Below are positions 12,630-21,315 of a DNA stretch of 64,000 nt, one piece after another; within the stretch, counting starts at the first letter, position 1, and each line of letters begins with the position of its first letter. The notes beneath the pieces are model-generated. The model was not told where the DNA came from, ran no database searches, and saw nothing but the letters and a program-made list of their open reading frames with translations. The DNA is taken from positions 1,178,001 to 1,242,000 of the forward strand of contig ML058505.1 in the NCBI GenBank assembly GCA_003013855.2. Direction: 5' to 3'. Origin of the DNA: Liriodendron chinense (taxonomy: Eukaryota; Streptophyta; Magnoliopsida; Magnoliales; Magnoliaceae). Position numbers and translations under genes: made by a program.

Positions 12630-15103
12630 TGGACGTGTAAACCTCCTATTAGGATGCACTAATTTCTTTTTGGAAGCTCTTAAATAGAGCATCAGGAGGA
12701 ATTATAGCCAAAACAGGAAATTGCGGATTCGCAGTCCGCGCATGGTTAGGCGCCGCCCTGGCACTAAGCCGTCGAGTGCCCGCCCAACCAAAAAATTGTC
12801 CAGAGAGTTTAAAGAAAATTCTGCCGAATTTCAGTCGCCCGACCCAACATGGTCGAACGCCCAACCTTGGCACCGGGCTCCCGGTCAGCAGACCATCGGG
12901 CGCCCGACTGTTCCAAAAACAGTCCAGAGACATTCTGTCCTTCTAGGGCGAATTTCGATCGCCCGACCCAAACTGGCCAAGTGCCCAACCACCCCCCGAC
13001 TGCACCAATATCTATCTACACCTGAGGAGGAAAACCCCATCACTTACTTGTGTATCAAATATCAATACATGTTATATACTTATACTTTTCTTATAATCTT
13101 ATACTCCTAATGTGTTATCGTTTTAAATAACTCACCTAGGCAGACAATTAATATCCAATAGTTGATAGATAATCACATTGGCAATAATATGATATCAATT
13201 TTTGCAATATATCAACAATTTATACAAAAAAAAAAAAAATCAACACACCTTATAGTAGATTAACCACTCGGGACACATTCTTACCAACTGATGTAGGGAG
13301 AGGACCCTCTGATGAAGGGCGAGGATCGAGCATATTTCTATCACACATAGGACCGAAAAAAGATCAAGGATATTTTACAATTGTCGATTGATTGACAGGT
13401 CTGGTTGATCGATCATAAATTTTGCCAAAAATCACAATTTGTCTCTAAACATCTATGGACACTTTTAAGAATTTTTATAGATTAACCAATTGGGTAGATT
13501 GATCGATGACCGACACAACTTACGCGAACTTACATTATTTTTCTGATTTCTTTCCTATTTTACTTAAGACTCTTTTGATTACGTTTTTAGGATTTAGTTT
13601 CTCTATTTATAATCATCTTAAATTTTATGGGGGCCATAAAAGTTTTGGATGAAGCTAATATTTATGTTTTCCCTCATCCAGGTCTTTGTGACTCAATCAA
13701 CAAGTTGGATGGCAAACAAACATTAAAGTGGACCCTAGGATGTTTGTAATGGTAGGCAGTTTAATCACCACTGTTCATGTGACATGGTCCATCTAGCATT
13801 TGGATCTGCCTCATTTTTGGGCTCATACTCCTAAAATAATGATCTAAAATGGATGGACCGCATAGATAAAACACATACATCATTGTGGGGCCCACAGCAC
13901 CGTCCAGTAGCAAGGGAGTGTCAGTACGCAATCTGCGTCCGCCACCAACCATATTAAGCTCTTCACATGTTTCACTTACTTGGTGGTCCAAGTGCTTTAC
14001 AAATAGACGAAAGTACAATTAGCCCATGACAACATAGCTTGAATAGCTCTAGGTCCAAGCCTGACCTGTGGTGGGCTAGGACTCAAAATCAGATGAGCAG
14101 ACCGGGCCTGTGCCTGCCTGGTTCCTGGTCGAGAGTATGCTCATAGTGTACGCCCTACCTGATTGATGGCCTAGATCTCGAACACGTCTGTGACTTGCCA
14201 CGTGTGCATGATACCGGTCCACTGTCACGTGAGCAAGCAGTCCTCTAAAATAAAGGACGCAGATTGCATGGTAACCGTGTCACCACAGACGTGATCCCGG
14301 CACAGAGATATAACCCTGCCCAGGACTGTGTGGGGCCCACAGAGATGTCCTTGACAAATCCACTCTGTCCATCAATGCTTTGAAAGACCACAATCAGGCA
14401 GATCCAAAAGTCAGGTGGACCACACCAACGAAACAGTGGGAGCAGATACGTCCACCGTCGAAACTTTCCTAGAGCTGACCATGACGTTTATATACCATCC
14501 AAACCGTTAATAGGGTTATTACCACTCAGATAAACTGTGGAAACGGATATCATCCTGATCCAAAACTTCTGTCACCCACGGTCCTTCAATCCCCACTGTT
14601 TCGTGTGGCATGACCCACATGAGTTTTTGATCTGCATGATTTTTGAATCCTGTCCAATTATAGTCTTTCAAAACAGATGGACGGAGTGGATTTGTCGCTG
14701 ACATCTCTTTGGGCCCCACACAGACCGGGGCCGCACCTAATCCGCTCCCTCAGGAATCTGCTAAGCCCCTACGCGTGTATAAACCAGCCAATCTGATCCG
14801 TCCATCAGGAAGATCCCATACTGTAAATACACCTTCCCGCATTTGGCCCCAGTGTCCTAAACAAATGGACGGTTAAAAGAAAAGTTTCCAAAGTTTTTTT
14901 TTTTTTTTTTTTTTTGAACACTGTCACGTACCTGATGACGAATAGCCTAGTTTTCGGAACAGATGATCTACGTGGTGGGACCCACGTAATGGACGGCATA
15001 GATCTAGCACACGTATACCGGATTAAAGATTTTAAGAGACTTACTTACCTCTAATCCCTGATTTCCCAATCTGAGGGTGGGGATTTGGATATTCGCCTCC
15101 TTC

Positions 15104-15108
<5 letters not shown>
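4771..15108 (-). CDS. NADPH-dependent aldo-keto reductase (AKR13 / perakine-reductase-like), 344 aa, seven exons
   Basis: Complete seven-exon gene. The coding pieces are 15049-15108, 9196-9363, 7990-8193, 6740-6912, 6267-6363, 5682-5835 and 4771-4949. They total 1,035 nt including the TGA stop, or 344 residues, the usual family length. All six introns are GT-AG and the phases join without a gap. Visible catalytic residues of the aldo-keto reductase tetrad are Asp60 and Tyr65 (FDTADCYG), Lys91 (LATKFG) and His133 (YYQHRVD). The C-terminal part carries PIPGTTK and the NIGSL segment of the cofactor side. The family folds as a TIM barrel in the cytosol and reduces aldehydes and ketones with NADPH. 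Relatives include auxin-induced PCNT115-type proteins and perakine reductase (AKR13D1), so the substrate cannot be read from sequence. No frameshift or stop is present, and the gene looks functional. Intron 1 is unusually long at 5,685 bp. Confidence 0.93.
5682..5835 (-). CDS. Aldo-keto reductase exon 6 (residues 235-285 and part of 286)
   Basis: 51 codons plus one base. The acceptor is AAATTAG and the donor is GTAATC. It reads STHPRFTGENLEKNK, then LAAKHGCSPAQLALSWLLHQ and ends FPIP. Gly286 is split across intron 6. Spacing and sequence agree with the family without a gap. Confidence 0.92.
6267..6363 (-). CDS. Aldo-keto reductase exon 5 (rest of residue 202 to residue 234)
   Basis: One base completing Arg202, then 32 codons from ELGIGIVAYSPLGRGFFGGK to PADTFL. 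The acceptor is CTGAAG and the donor is GTATGA. AYSPLGRG is the conserved loop that packs on the cofactor in this family. Confidence 0.92.
6740..6912 (-). CDS. Aldo-keto reductase exon 4 (residues 145-201 and part of 202)
   Basis: 57 codons plus two bases. The acceptor is AACATAG and the donor is GTATGA. It contains ELKKLVEEGKIKYVGLSEAS, a signature stretch of this branch of the family, and the QMEWSLWTRDIE segment. The arginine codon 202 is split across intron 4. Confidence 0.93.
7845..7936 (+). mobile_element. tRNA-derived SINE fragment in intron 3
   Basis: 'ggctcagtggtagacgctct' resembles a tRNA A-box region. It is followed by a degenerate B-box-like stretch ('gtccaagtgccca') and 'attaaaaagctgtaat'. 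A related copy is at 54,816-54,925 with the same order of blocks. There is no cloverleaf, so this is not a functional tRNA gene. Confidence 0.55.
7941..7984. repeat. (AG)22 microsatellite next to the exon 3 splice donor
   Basis: Forty-four bases of pure AG. On the gene strand it reads (CT)22 and begins five bases after the end of exon 3, so intron 3 begins GTAGG and then the pyrimidine array. Confidence 0.97.
7990..8193 (-). CDS. Aldo-keto reductase exon 3 (residues 77-144)
   Basis: 68 codons, phase 0 at both ends, acceptor CTTCCAG and donor GTAGGC. It carries catalytic Lys91 (LATKFG) and His133 (YYQHRVD) and the SLKRLGVDYIDLYY strand. A (CT)22 microsatellite on the gene strand begins five bases after the exon end. 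Confidence 0.93.
8427..8645. repeat. Small fold-back repeat in intron 2
   Basis: Left arm 'ccagaccattggatctgatg' with 'ggccccactgtggatagg'. The right arm has 'cctatcc'-like and 'ggtgggtcccatcaatcaat' sequence that mirrors it in reverse complement. The same arm also occurs at about 5085-5125 and 5380-5410. It is a miniature non-coding element without a transposase. Confidence 0.55.
9196..9363 (-). CDS. Aldo-keto reductase exon 2 (residues 21-76)
   Basis: 56 codons, phase 0 at both ends. It is preceded by the acceptor TTATGCAG and followed by the donor GTACAG. It contains the catalytic Asp60 and Tyr65 within FFDTADCYG and ends at ANEILVGK. An upstream in-frame ATG in the intron could be mistaken for a start, but the conserved reading begins exactly at the acceptor. 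Confidence 0.93.
9990..11045 (+). mobile_element. LINE (L1-type) reverse-transcriptase remnant inside intron 1
   Basis: Plus-strand fragments read like the C-terminal half of a plant L1 reverse transcriptase. 'MIVLVDEMRD' and 'CMLFAYD' correspond to the catalytic FADD box region, with the Asp pair degraded. Next come 'GKFYMTAIRLAMLYGIECWA' (10,542-10,739) and 'RARGIPKRTLGQVARKDVM' with 'YGLTEDM' (10,850-11,035). Frameshifts and stops separate them. There is no endonuclease or ORF1, so it is a truncated dead copy lying antisense to the host gene. Confidence 0.85.
10003..10345 (+). repeat. Tandem duplication (about 170 bp) inside the LINE remnant
   Basis: 10,003-10,170 and 10,172-10,345 are near copies. 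Both contain 'gtggtgtatgttgtttgcat' and 'atgcaatgctagaactatgg'. The duplicated piece is the FADD-box part of the reverse transcriptase. Confidence 0.9.
11046..12212. other. AT-rich intron sequence with simple repeats
   Basis: Part of intron 1. It contains a (CA)n run at 11,337-11,375, a poly-T run at about 11,440-11,461 and an (ATT)n run at 11,566-11,589. The remainder is AT-rich with no recognisable element or gene. Confidence 0.6.
12218..13042 (-). mobile_element. Solo LTR (Copia family of 57,392-63,005) in intron 1
   Basis: An 825-bp LTR in minus orientation. The plus strand begins TGTTGGGTGCAT and ends GAAAACCCCATCA, the reverse complements of the LTR ends at 58,205/63,005 and 57,392/62,235. 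Perfect 5-bp target duplications CTTAC lie at 12,213-12,217 and 13,043-13,047. Internal agreement includes the 'gagattttttacgtggaaaa' block. A (CT)n run is at 12,587-12,627, and the GGGCGCCC-type palindromes are at 12,750-13,000. No PBS or interior remains, so it formed by LTR-LTR recombination. Confidence 0.92.
13258..13620 (+). mobile_element. LTR-like fragment, family B
   Basis: Shares an ordered series of blocks with 56,531-57,049. These include 'gattgattgacaggtctggttgatcgat'-like motifs, 'tatggacacttttaagaatt', and an AT-rich TATA-like 3' part with 'tttttaggatttag'. The middle has deletions. No coding sequence is visible. I call it LTR-like from the arrangement of its partner copy. Confidence 0.45.
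13630..13920. repeat. Half of a palindromic repeat
   Basis: Right half of the GGGGCCCAC family. It runs from 'gttttggatgaagctaatat' through 'tgcctcatttttgggctcat' to 'cattgtggggcccacag'. The left half is missing. It lies in intron 1 of the aldo-keto reductase. Confidence 0.7.
14290..14757. mobile_element. Fold-back miniature element in intron 1
   Basis: Left arm at about 14,317-14,372 ('gtgtggggcccacagagatg'). The right arm at 14,675-14,735 is its inverse ('gacatctctttgggccccac'). The right end runs into 'gcacctaatccgctccct', the terminus shared with the 15,176-15,724 element. There is no open frame, so it is non-autonomous. The left outer end is less clear. Confidence 0.65.
15049..15108 (-). 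CDS. Aldo-keto reductase exon 1 (residues 1-20)
   Basis: Encodes MAKEANIQIPTLRLGNQGLE and is followed directly by the donor GTAAGT. 'LRLGNQGLE' followed by exon 2 'VSKLGFG' is the conserved N-terminal strand of the family, which is why I join this distant exon to the gene. I chose the ATG at 15108 because it gives the normal N-terminus. An in-frame upstream ATG at 15210 exists without an intervening stop. Confidence 0.88.

Positions 15109-15135
<27 letters not shown>
15109..15135. repeat. (CT)13 run directly upstream of the start codon
   Basis: Lies immediately 5' of the aldo-keto reductase ATG. On the gene strand it is a GA-run, a common feature of plant 5' leaders. Read in frame from the upstream ATG it would encode Arg-Glu repeats. 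Confidence 0.95.
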
Positions 15136-15138
<3 letters not shown>

Positions 15139-15175
15139 TCTCCCCTCCAGAGATGTGGCTTTGGATCTCCAAATC

Positions 15176-15724
15176 GAGAGCGGATTAGGTGAGACCCCGG
15201 CCTCACCCAAGACGGTGCGGCTCTTACCGTGGGATTACCGTGGGGCCCACATTGATGTAAGTATTATGTATCCACTCCGTCCATCCGTTTTTTCAGATTA
15301 TCGTAGGGCATTATCCCAAAACTGAAGCAGAAAAAATTATCAGGTGGATCCATACCATAAGAAACAGTGGTGATTGACCATCCTACCATTAAAAACTTCT
15401 TAGGACATCACCTTCACGTTTCTGTAGTGTTTATTTACCATCCAATCTGTTGATAAGGTCGCATGAGCCTGGATGAAGGGAAAAAATAAATATCAGATTC
15501 ATCCAAAACTTCTGTGGCCCATGAATGGCAAATTACCACTGTTTCCTATTTTATGGTCCACCTGATGATTGGATCTGCTTCCTTTTCGTTATAATCCCCT
15601 AAAAGGATCTGGAAAAATGGATGGACGGCGTGGATACATAATACATACATCAAGGTGGGCCCCACGGTAACCCACGGTAAGGGCCGCACCGTCTTGAGGC
15701 CGGGGTCTCACCTAATCCGCTCTC
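15176..15724. mobile_element. Mutator-type miniature element (MITE) at the 5' end of the aldo-keto reductase
   Basis: 549 bp with long terminal inverted repeats of about 75 bp. The left end is GAGAGCGGATTAGGTGAGAC and the right end reads CTCACCTAATCCGCTCTC. Flanking 9-bp duplications are CTCCAAATC (15,167-15,175) and CTGCAAATC (15,725-15,733), eight of nine bases matching; 9 bp is characteristic of Mutator-like elements. It has no transposase frame and is therefore non-autonomous. Its left end is 67 bp upstream of the start codon, so it sits in the 5' leader or core promoter. Related copies are at 14,290-14,757 and 23,979-24,483. Confidence 0.85.
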
Positions 15725-15794
15725 CTGCAAATCAAGGGATGTAGAACATCACCCGTACACGTGGTGTATAGCGAACCGGAATCCTATACACCTC

Positions 15795-16264
15795 CTGTTT
15801 TACACAGCGTGTAAAACACCCAATCTTGGTGGGGCCCACAAAACATCCACTCCGTCCATCAGGTTCATTCCTTGATTCCAGACCATGAGGGAAAAAATCA
15901 GCCAGATTTGCAACTTACGTAGGCTACAACACAGGGAACGATCGGGATGGCTATACCAGCCGTAGGTTTGTGTGTGGGGCCACCATGACTTGTATCTTTC
16001 ATCAAACATGTTTATCAAGTCACCATTATGTAGTGAATATACAAAATTCATCCTGATCTAAAACTCAAGTGGGCCATAGCACATGAAATTAGAGGTTATG
16101 GGAGCAATTTTACATTGTTCCCATACATGTGGTCCGTTGGATTTTTCTATCAGGATTATGTACCGTTAAAATGAGGGTTATCACCTTATGGACGGAGTGG
16201 ATTTACATATGCAATATGGTGGGACCCAAAGAGCTTGGGTGTTTTACGAGCTGCATAAAACAGC
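15795..16264. mobile_element. Second fold-back element upstream of the gene
   Basis: Terminal inverted repeats start 'ctgttttacacagcgtgtaa' on the left and end 'acgagctgcataaaacag' on the right. 'cttggtggggcccac' is mirrored by 'gtgggacccaaagagcttgg'. About 470 bp with no coding frame. I did not find a convincing target duplication, so the superfamily is open. Confidence 0.75.
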
Positions 16265-16824
16265 TACTGTAGACGATTTCGGTCCGTCCAGTGGCTTCCA
16301 CGTCCCAGACGATCACTTTTGTCGTTTCAGTTGTCAGCTTCAAGCGAAGATGGCCATCGCAAGTGCACATGGCGGAGTCGTCCCACGTGCCGACGTGGAA
16401 CACGTGTATGAGATCTGACCAGTGCATTAGGTGGGGCCCACTGTTTAATGCTCTGACCCAGAATTCCGGGCAGTTGGAGGCATCAGGTGGGCCACAATCA
16501 AACGTTGAATGAGGACCGTCGGGTATAAATCTCTTTTGTAGGCATTTGGCCCACCTACTGATTCGACACTACTGATTTTCAAGCCAGGGTGCATTATGCA
16601 TTTGCGGTCAGCCTGATGAACAGCTTGTATCTTCTACACGTGATCCAAGTAGGCGTGTGTGGGTAGCAAGCTGATGGGCACAGGTCTACTACTCTCTCTC
16701 AGACGAAGACAACACACCTGTTAGATCTGACTAATCTAATACTGTTGAGATGAACGCTGGACCGTAGGCTTGACCAGGACTAGACCCACTTAGCACATGA
16801 CTCTTTAGATTGAAGTGGATTACG
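16265..16824. other. Spacer between fold-back elements
   Basis: Contains a partial palindromic fragment at about 16,430-16,500 and otherwise unique-looking sequence. There are several short overlapping frames on both strands, but none shows a domain or a plausible gene structure. Confidence 0.5.
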
Positions 16825-17310
16825 TGGTGTGTTGACGTCGCCAAGCTCTGTAGGCCCACCATGATGTATGTGTTATATCCACACTGTTCATCCATTTTGA
16901 AATACCATTTTCGGGCATGGCCCCAAAAATGAGCGAGGTCCAACACTCAAGTAGACCACACCACAGAAAGCAATTGGGATAATGATGACCACCGTTGAAA
17001 CCTTCATCAGGGCCCACCATGATGTTTATTTACCATCTAACCTATTAATGAGATCACACAGATCTGGATGAATGGAAAGCACACATATCAGCTTGATCCA
17101 AAACTTCAGTAACCTCGAGGAAGTTTTCAATGGAAACCGTTCAATCCCCACCGCTTTTTGTAGTGTGTTCTGCTTGAACTTTCTATCTACGTCATTTTTG
17201 GGACAATGCCTTAAAATGATCTGGTAAAATGGATAGACAGTGTGGATATAACATATACATCATGGTAGGACCACAGAACTTGGTAACGTCAACACAGTTG
17301 GTGGACGCCA
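16825..17310. mobile_element. Third fold-back element
   Basis: The left arm 'tgtgttgacgtcgccaagct' followed by 'ccaccatgatgtatgtgtta' is mirrored on the right by 'ataacatatacatcatggta' and then 'cttggtaacgtcaacaca'. The interior is the standard family sequence. No transposase is present. Confidence 0.75.
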
Positions 17311-17445
17311 GGCAATCTGCTTTCCTTTGAGATTGGAAGCCCTACTACTCCAAGGGCTACAGGAATCTTGTGTAACCCTGGCCCAGCCAATCAAAATGCA
17401 ACACGTTTCCCATGTAAACATAAGCTCACAAGCCCCGGTTCGGAG

Positions 17446-17577
17446 CCTTGCCTCATTGGTAGACTCTGCCGAGTTTAAACAAGGGGTCTTAGTTTCGAAA
17501 TCCAATCGGTAGTGGAAATCCATGCTGCTAACAGCACCAGTGGGTGTGTTGCATGGCTGACGGAAAAAAAAAAAACG
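17446..17577 (+). mobile_element. tRNA-derived SINE with poly(A) tail
   Basis: A-box-like 'cctcattggtagactctgcc', B-box-like 'tagtttcgaaatccaat', then a body ending 'gtgggtgtgttgcatggctg' and an A-run at 17,566-17,577. The body end is shared with the SINE at 47,976-48,165. It is too long and unstructured for a tRNA gene. Confidence 0.7.
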
Positions 17578-19822
17578 CCCCTGTTTACAGAAAATTTACT
17601 AATTTACCTAGAAATTATTGCATGAGAAACTCTGAGTTAGAGAATAGAAAAAATATCCATACATGTAGCAACTCAGCACGTGAATACCAAGTCCCATACA
17701 TGCATACATACACATATATGATTGGGATGTAAATATCAACCGTGCATCCAAAACCAATTTAATGTAATATGATCATCGAGTTACCAAAACAACTCATGTA
17801 CAAGAAAAATCTTATTCCAGTTACATGAAAGAAAAATAATTAAATTAAACCTAAAATATTAAATAATTTTCACTACGCTTAATGCTTTGATTAGATTAGT
17901 ACTAAAGGCCCACATTTTCATAATATTTCAACTTGGTAGTTGAATATTAGAAAGCTCGTAAGGTCAAATCACACCCAAGGTTTAGAAATTTCAAATTCAC
18001 ATAAAATGAGGAATCACTTGACAATTATAACATTAAACAGTATAGGACAGTTGAAATAAATATTAAATCATAAGAACATTGCAAAATTCCTTATATTTAG
18101 ACAAGGAGTAGTTAATAATATTTCTATTAGGCTTTTTACATAATATTTAGTTTAGGGTATCCATGTGAGCATGCTTTCTAGAATGACTCAGGGCAGATCA
18201 CACGTGCGGCTATTTTAGGGACTAACAAAGCTATAGCATTGTGATAACCATTTCGAATCTCCCAGGGCAGGACATTTGTGCATCCAACGTTTTAGGGAGT
18301 CCTAAGCAGAGCACCCATATGAACATCTTTTCGAAAATGATCCTAGACAAAGCACCCGTGAGGCCATTTTATTTCCCATCCAATTATAACACACAGACAA
18401 AATAATATAATGTAATTAATGACCACAATAATCTATCATCATTTCATCATGGAGTTAAAATGGTGAATAAACAAAACTTACATCTGTATTCAAGTCAAGG
18501 TATTTATGAATTCAAATAGCATCTATTCATGATTTAATGTAAGAAATCAACACATCTAATATTATACATAAGGAAAAAGCGATTTAATCATTGCAAAAGG
18601 AACTAATCTACTTATGGTATATTTATGAAATCATTAAATTTGCAACATAATAGGAGGCTCAACTACCTAATGTAGTCGTAAAACTCTAGTGGGATTTTGA
18701 TCTCTACGTGAAATGTTCGTTAAATTGACCAACTCCGATTCGACCGGACTTTCTCTCTTAGCCTCTCTCTCTCAATTCTTTTTTGATGCTTCTCACCGAC
18801 TCTCTTCTCCCTTTTTTATAAGAAAGAAGAGGAAATGAGGGTCAACATCATGCTTTTGTAGTGACCTAAGTTAACACGCACGTTATTGTTTTTTTTTATA
18901 TTATCATTATTTTTTTAAACAAATCTCATAAGATGGACGGTCTGGATAAGATTAGTGTAGAAGTGTTCCATTGTTGAGCAACAAAAAAGGAGAGAAGTGG
19001 GAGAGGGAGGCAGTGCATCCTGAATTTGTAATGACGTGCGGCAACGCATCTTACTGTTATGTTATTATTATTTTTTTATAGGTTGGATCAGATTGGCGGG
19101 TCCCACCAGAATGAACGGTTAAAATCAGTGGGCCATGCTCACCTTCATGACGAGTTGATGATGACAATGGATCCAGGACCTACCATTGCTTTGCAGAGAA
19201 GAAGTAAGAGAGAGGAAGTCAGGGGAATGGCTTTAAGTGGTGATGTGCAACAGCATGTCACTACTTGCTTTTTTTGGTTTTAAGTTGTGGGCCCCACTGT
19301 GATGATGTGGAAGATCCACTCCATCTATCAGTTTTTTCTAATGATGCCATGGCATAGCCAAAAAAAGAGGTCAATCCAAAACTCAAGTGGGCCACACCAC
19401 AGGAAATTGTGTGAAGTGGTACCCCACCATTAAACACAATAAAATAGGTTATTACATATTACAGCCTGTAAGTTATGTAATTGAGGGGATGACATCATTG
19501 AACATTACCCCGAAGGAAGTATGAAGGAAAATTCTTAAGGGGTTTAGATTAACGTAAATAAAGGTAATGTGGGTAGAAATGCATCATGATTATCTAAACC
19601 CATCTATTGAATAGAGCTTGTCAGCGCAGTATTTTAGTCCTTTGAAATCCATACTTTCACATCATTATATTGGACAAAAAACTCGCCAAATCCATAAGAG
19701 ATTATCTTTCTGTAACACTGGATTTTCTAATGCCCATCGATAAATACAATAGTTGCATATGCAAAAACCTATGGTATGCATATACACTTTCTTTTTAAAA
19801 TATAACAAGGACCTCTTCTAGC
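17578..19822. other. AT-rich intergenic DNA
   Basis: No gene recognised. 18,155-18,370 holds diverged repeats of a roughly 60-bp phrase with 'cagggcagatcaca', 'cagggcaggacatt' and 'agacaaagcacccgtg'. A palindromic-family fragment is at 19,285-19,440. Confidence 0.5.
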
Positions 19823-20310
19823 ACCCTTTCCATTAGTGTCTTCTCATTCCACTTCTCATCATTCAATCTCACCTCCCCTCACCTCAGGTTCCTACCTCAA
19901 CCTCTTCGTCTCCGCCTGAAACCCCAACAAGAAGCTTATCTTTTACTATGATTCCATCTCCATCCTCATCTTCTTTAATGGCGTTAAGATTGGTGATGGC
20001 TCATTCAATTCCTTTTGTACACACCACAAAGAACTGCTACCATGATTAAAGCTATCATGTTGACCAGCAGCCCATGGGCACTCGACTCATTGTCTTCTGC
20101 ATTGATCTCATCTGACCTTACGTGGAAGGTAAGATTAGCACAACAGGTGCAGTTAAGGACAAAGGTTGGAGTTAAGATAGGTGGTTGAAGATGAAGAGAA
20201 TTAGAACTGGGGTAAATTGCGATTGGATCAACAGAGTCGTCTCAAAGGGAAATTCAATGGCTAGCACCAAGATGTTAGATGCAAGATGCGAGGTTAAGAT
20301 CAAGATCTGA
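19823..20310 (+). pseudogene. LEA_2 / NDR1-HIN1-like (NHL) pseudogene
   Basis: Reading across three frames gives the ordered blocks of an LEA_2 domain protein: FSFHFSSFNLTSP, then NPNKKLIFYYDSISI and FNGVKIGDGSF, then TMIKAIM, then RTKVGVKIGG, and finally a tail KMKRIRTGVNCDWI ending KIKI and a TGA at 20,310. Known NHL proteins are membrane-anchored relatives of NDR1 and HIN1 linked to pathogen response. Here the N-terminal cytosolic part and transmembrane anchor are missing upstream. There is an in-frame TGA just before NPNKK and at least three frameshifts. No introns are seen, as in functional members. I call it a dead, 5'-truncated copy. Confidence 0.82.
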
Positions 20311-21089
20311 AAATAGCAGCTCTAAAATAAAATAATAGTGACGGTTTCAAATAATATTTTAATTTTTTTTATAAATATTATAAATGAGTAGGTTTGAAAA
20401 TTTTGTTTAATAGACGAATCTAATGAATATAGTCAATCATTTGAAAGGCAACTTGACCTTATTCTTACAAGTAGGGATTCGAAGGTCTATAAGCTCATAT
20501 CACATATGTGTATGGGTTGGATTCGATGAACATCATATACTTATTTTTCATATATCACATATGTATTATGTACATACTGTCTTGAATAGGTGTTGAGTAT
20601 TGTTAAGATTTTATCTCAATTGTGTTTGGTTAACTAAATTAATAGAAATGTTAGAGTCCTGCACCTACAACTTTTCTAACTTAAATTCTGAAAACGTTTT
20701 AAAGTTTGTTTTCCCTCTAAATTTTTATTTGAAAATATTTTTTTTAGAAAATCTTTATTTCCTACATTGCTTAGAGAAAAAGAGATAGAAGAGTTTATAA
20801 ACTTTGAGTTCTCTAGTATTCTTACTTGGAGAATGGAGAGAGAGGAAGGTCGGTTTGCGTATTCACTAGAACGCACACACATTCACACATTGGCACACGT
20901 CCAGCGTAGGTAGTGGGTTGTAAGGCAGTGTTGTTGTAGAGTATTAGTGGCGCACTTTGCACTTCGCATATTTGCATAGTATTGTAAGTGACACTCCCAT
21001 GCAACCTACCATATACCGACGCAATCCGATGCAAGTAGGCAAAGTTGTTGCTAAAACAGCCACAACGAGTAAGTTCATTGCAAGATTGG
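20311..21089. other. AT-rich intergenic DNA
   Basis: Nothing recognised. Frames of 60-80 codons on both strands are AT-driven and show no domain. Confidence 0.5.
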
Positions 21090-21315
21090 TCATTGCAATA
21101 ATTGGCCGATAGTGATCAACCATTGTGGAAACCAATTCGCCATTACGCCAACCGGCCGGAAGAAAGCGATCGTTACACCTATCAACCAACAAATCTAATC
21201 ATTGTGTCAATCAACCAACAAATACGGTCGTTCAGCCAATAAACCGCTATGCTAATCAGCCAGCAGATATCAACCGTTGTGCCGATCAACTAGCAAAAAT
21301 CAACCGTTATCAAGT
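21090..21315. repeat. Degenerate tandem repeat, unit about 30 bp
   Basis: Phrases of the type 'caatcaaccaacaaatacgg', 'aatcagccagcagatatcaa' and 'gatcaactagcaaaaatcaa' alternate with 'cgttgtgcc'-like spacers, giving about six diverged units. It may be the start of an LTR-like unit, since a TATA-like stretch and long AT-rich tail follow to 21,800. Confidence 0.6.

Noticed and set aside
16188..16512. Cluster of 73-76-codon frames upstream of the aldo-keto reductase
   Set aside because: Three mutually overlapping frames on both strands at the edge of a fold-back element. None resembles a protein family.
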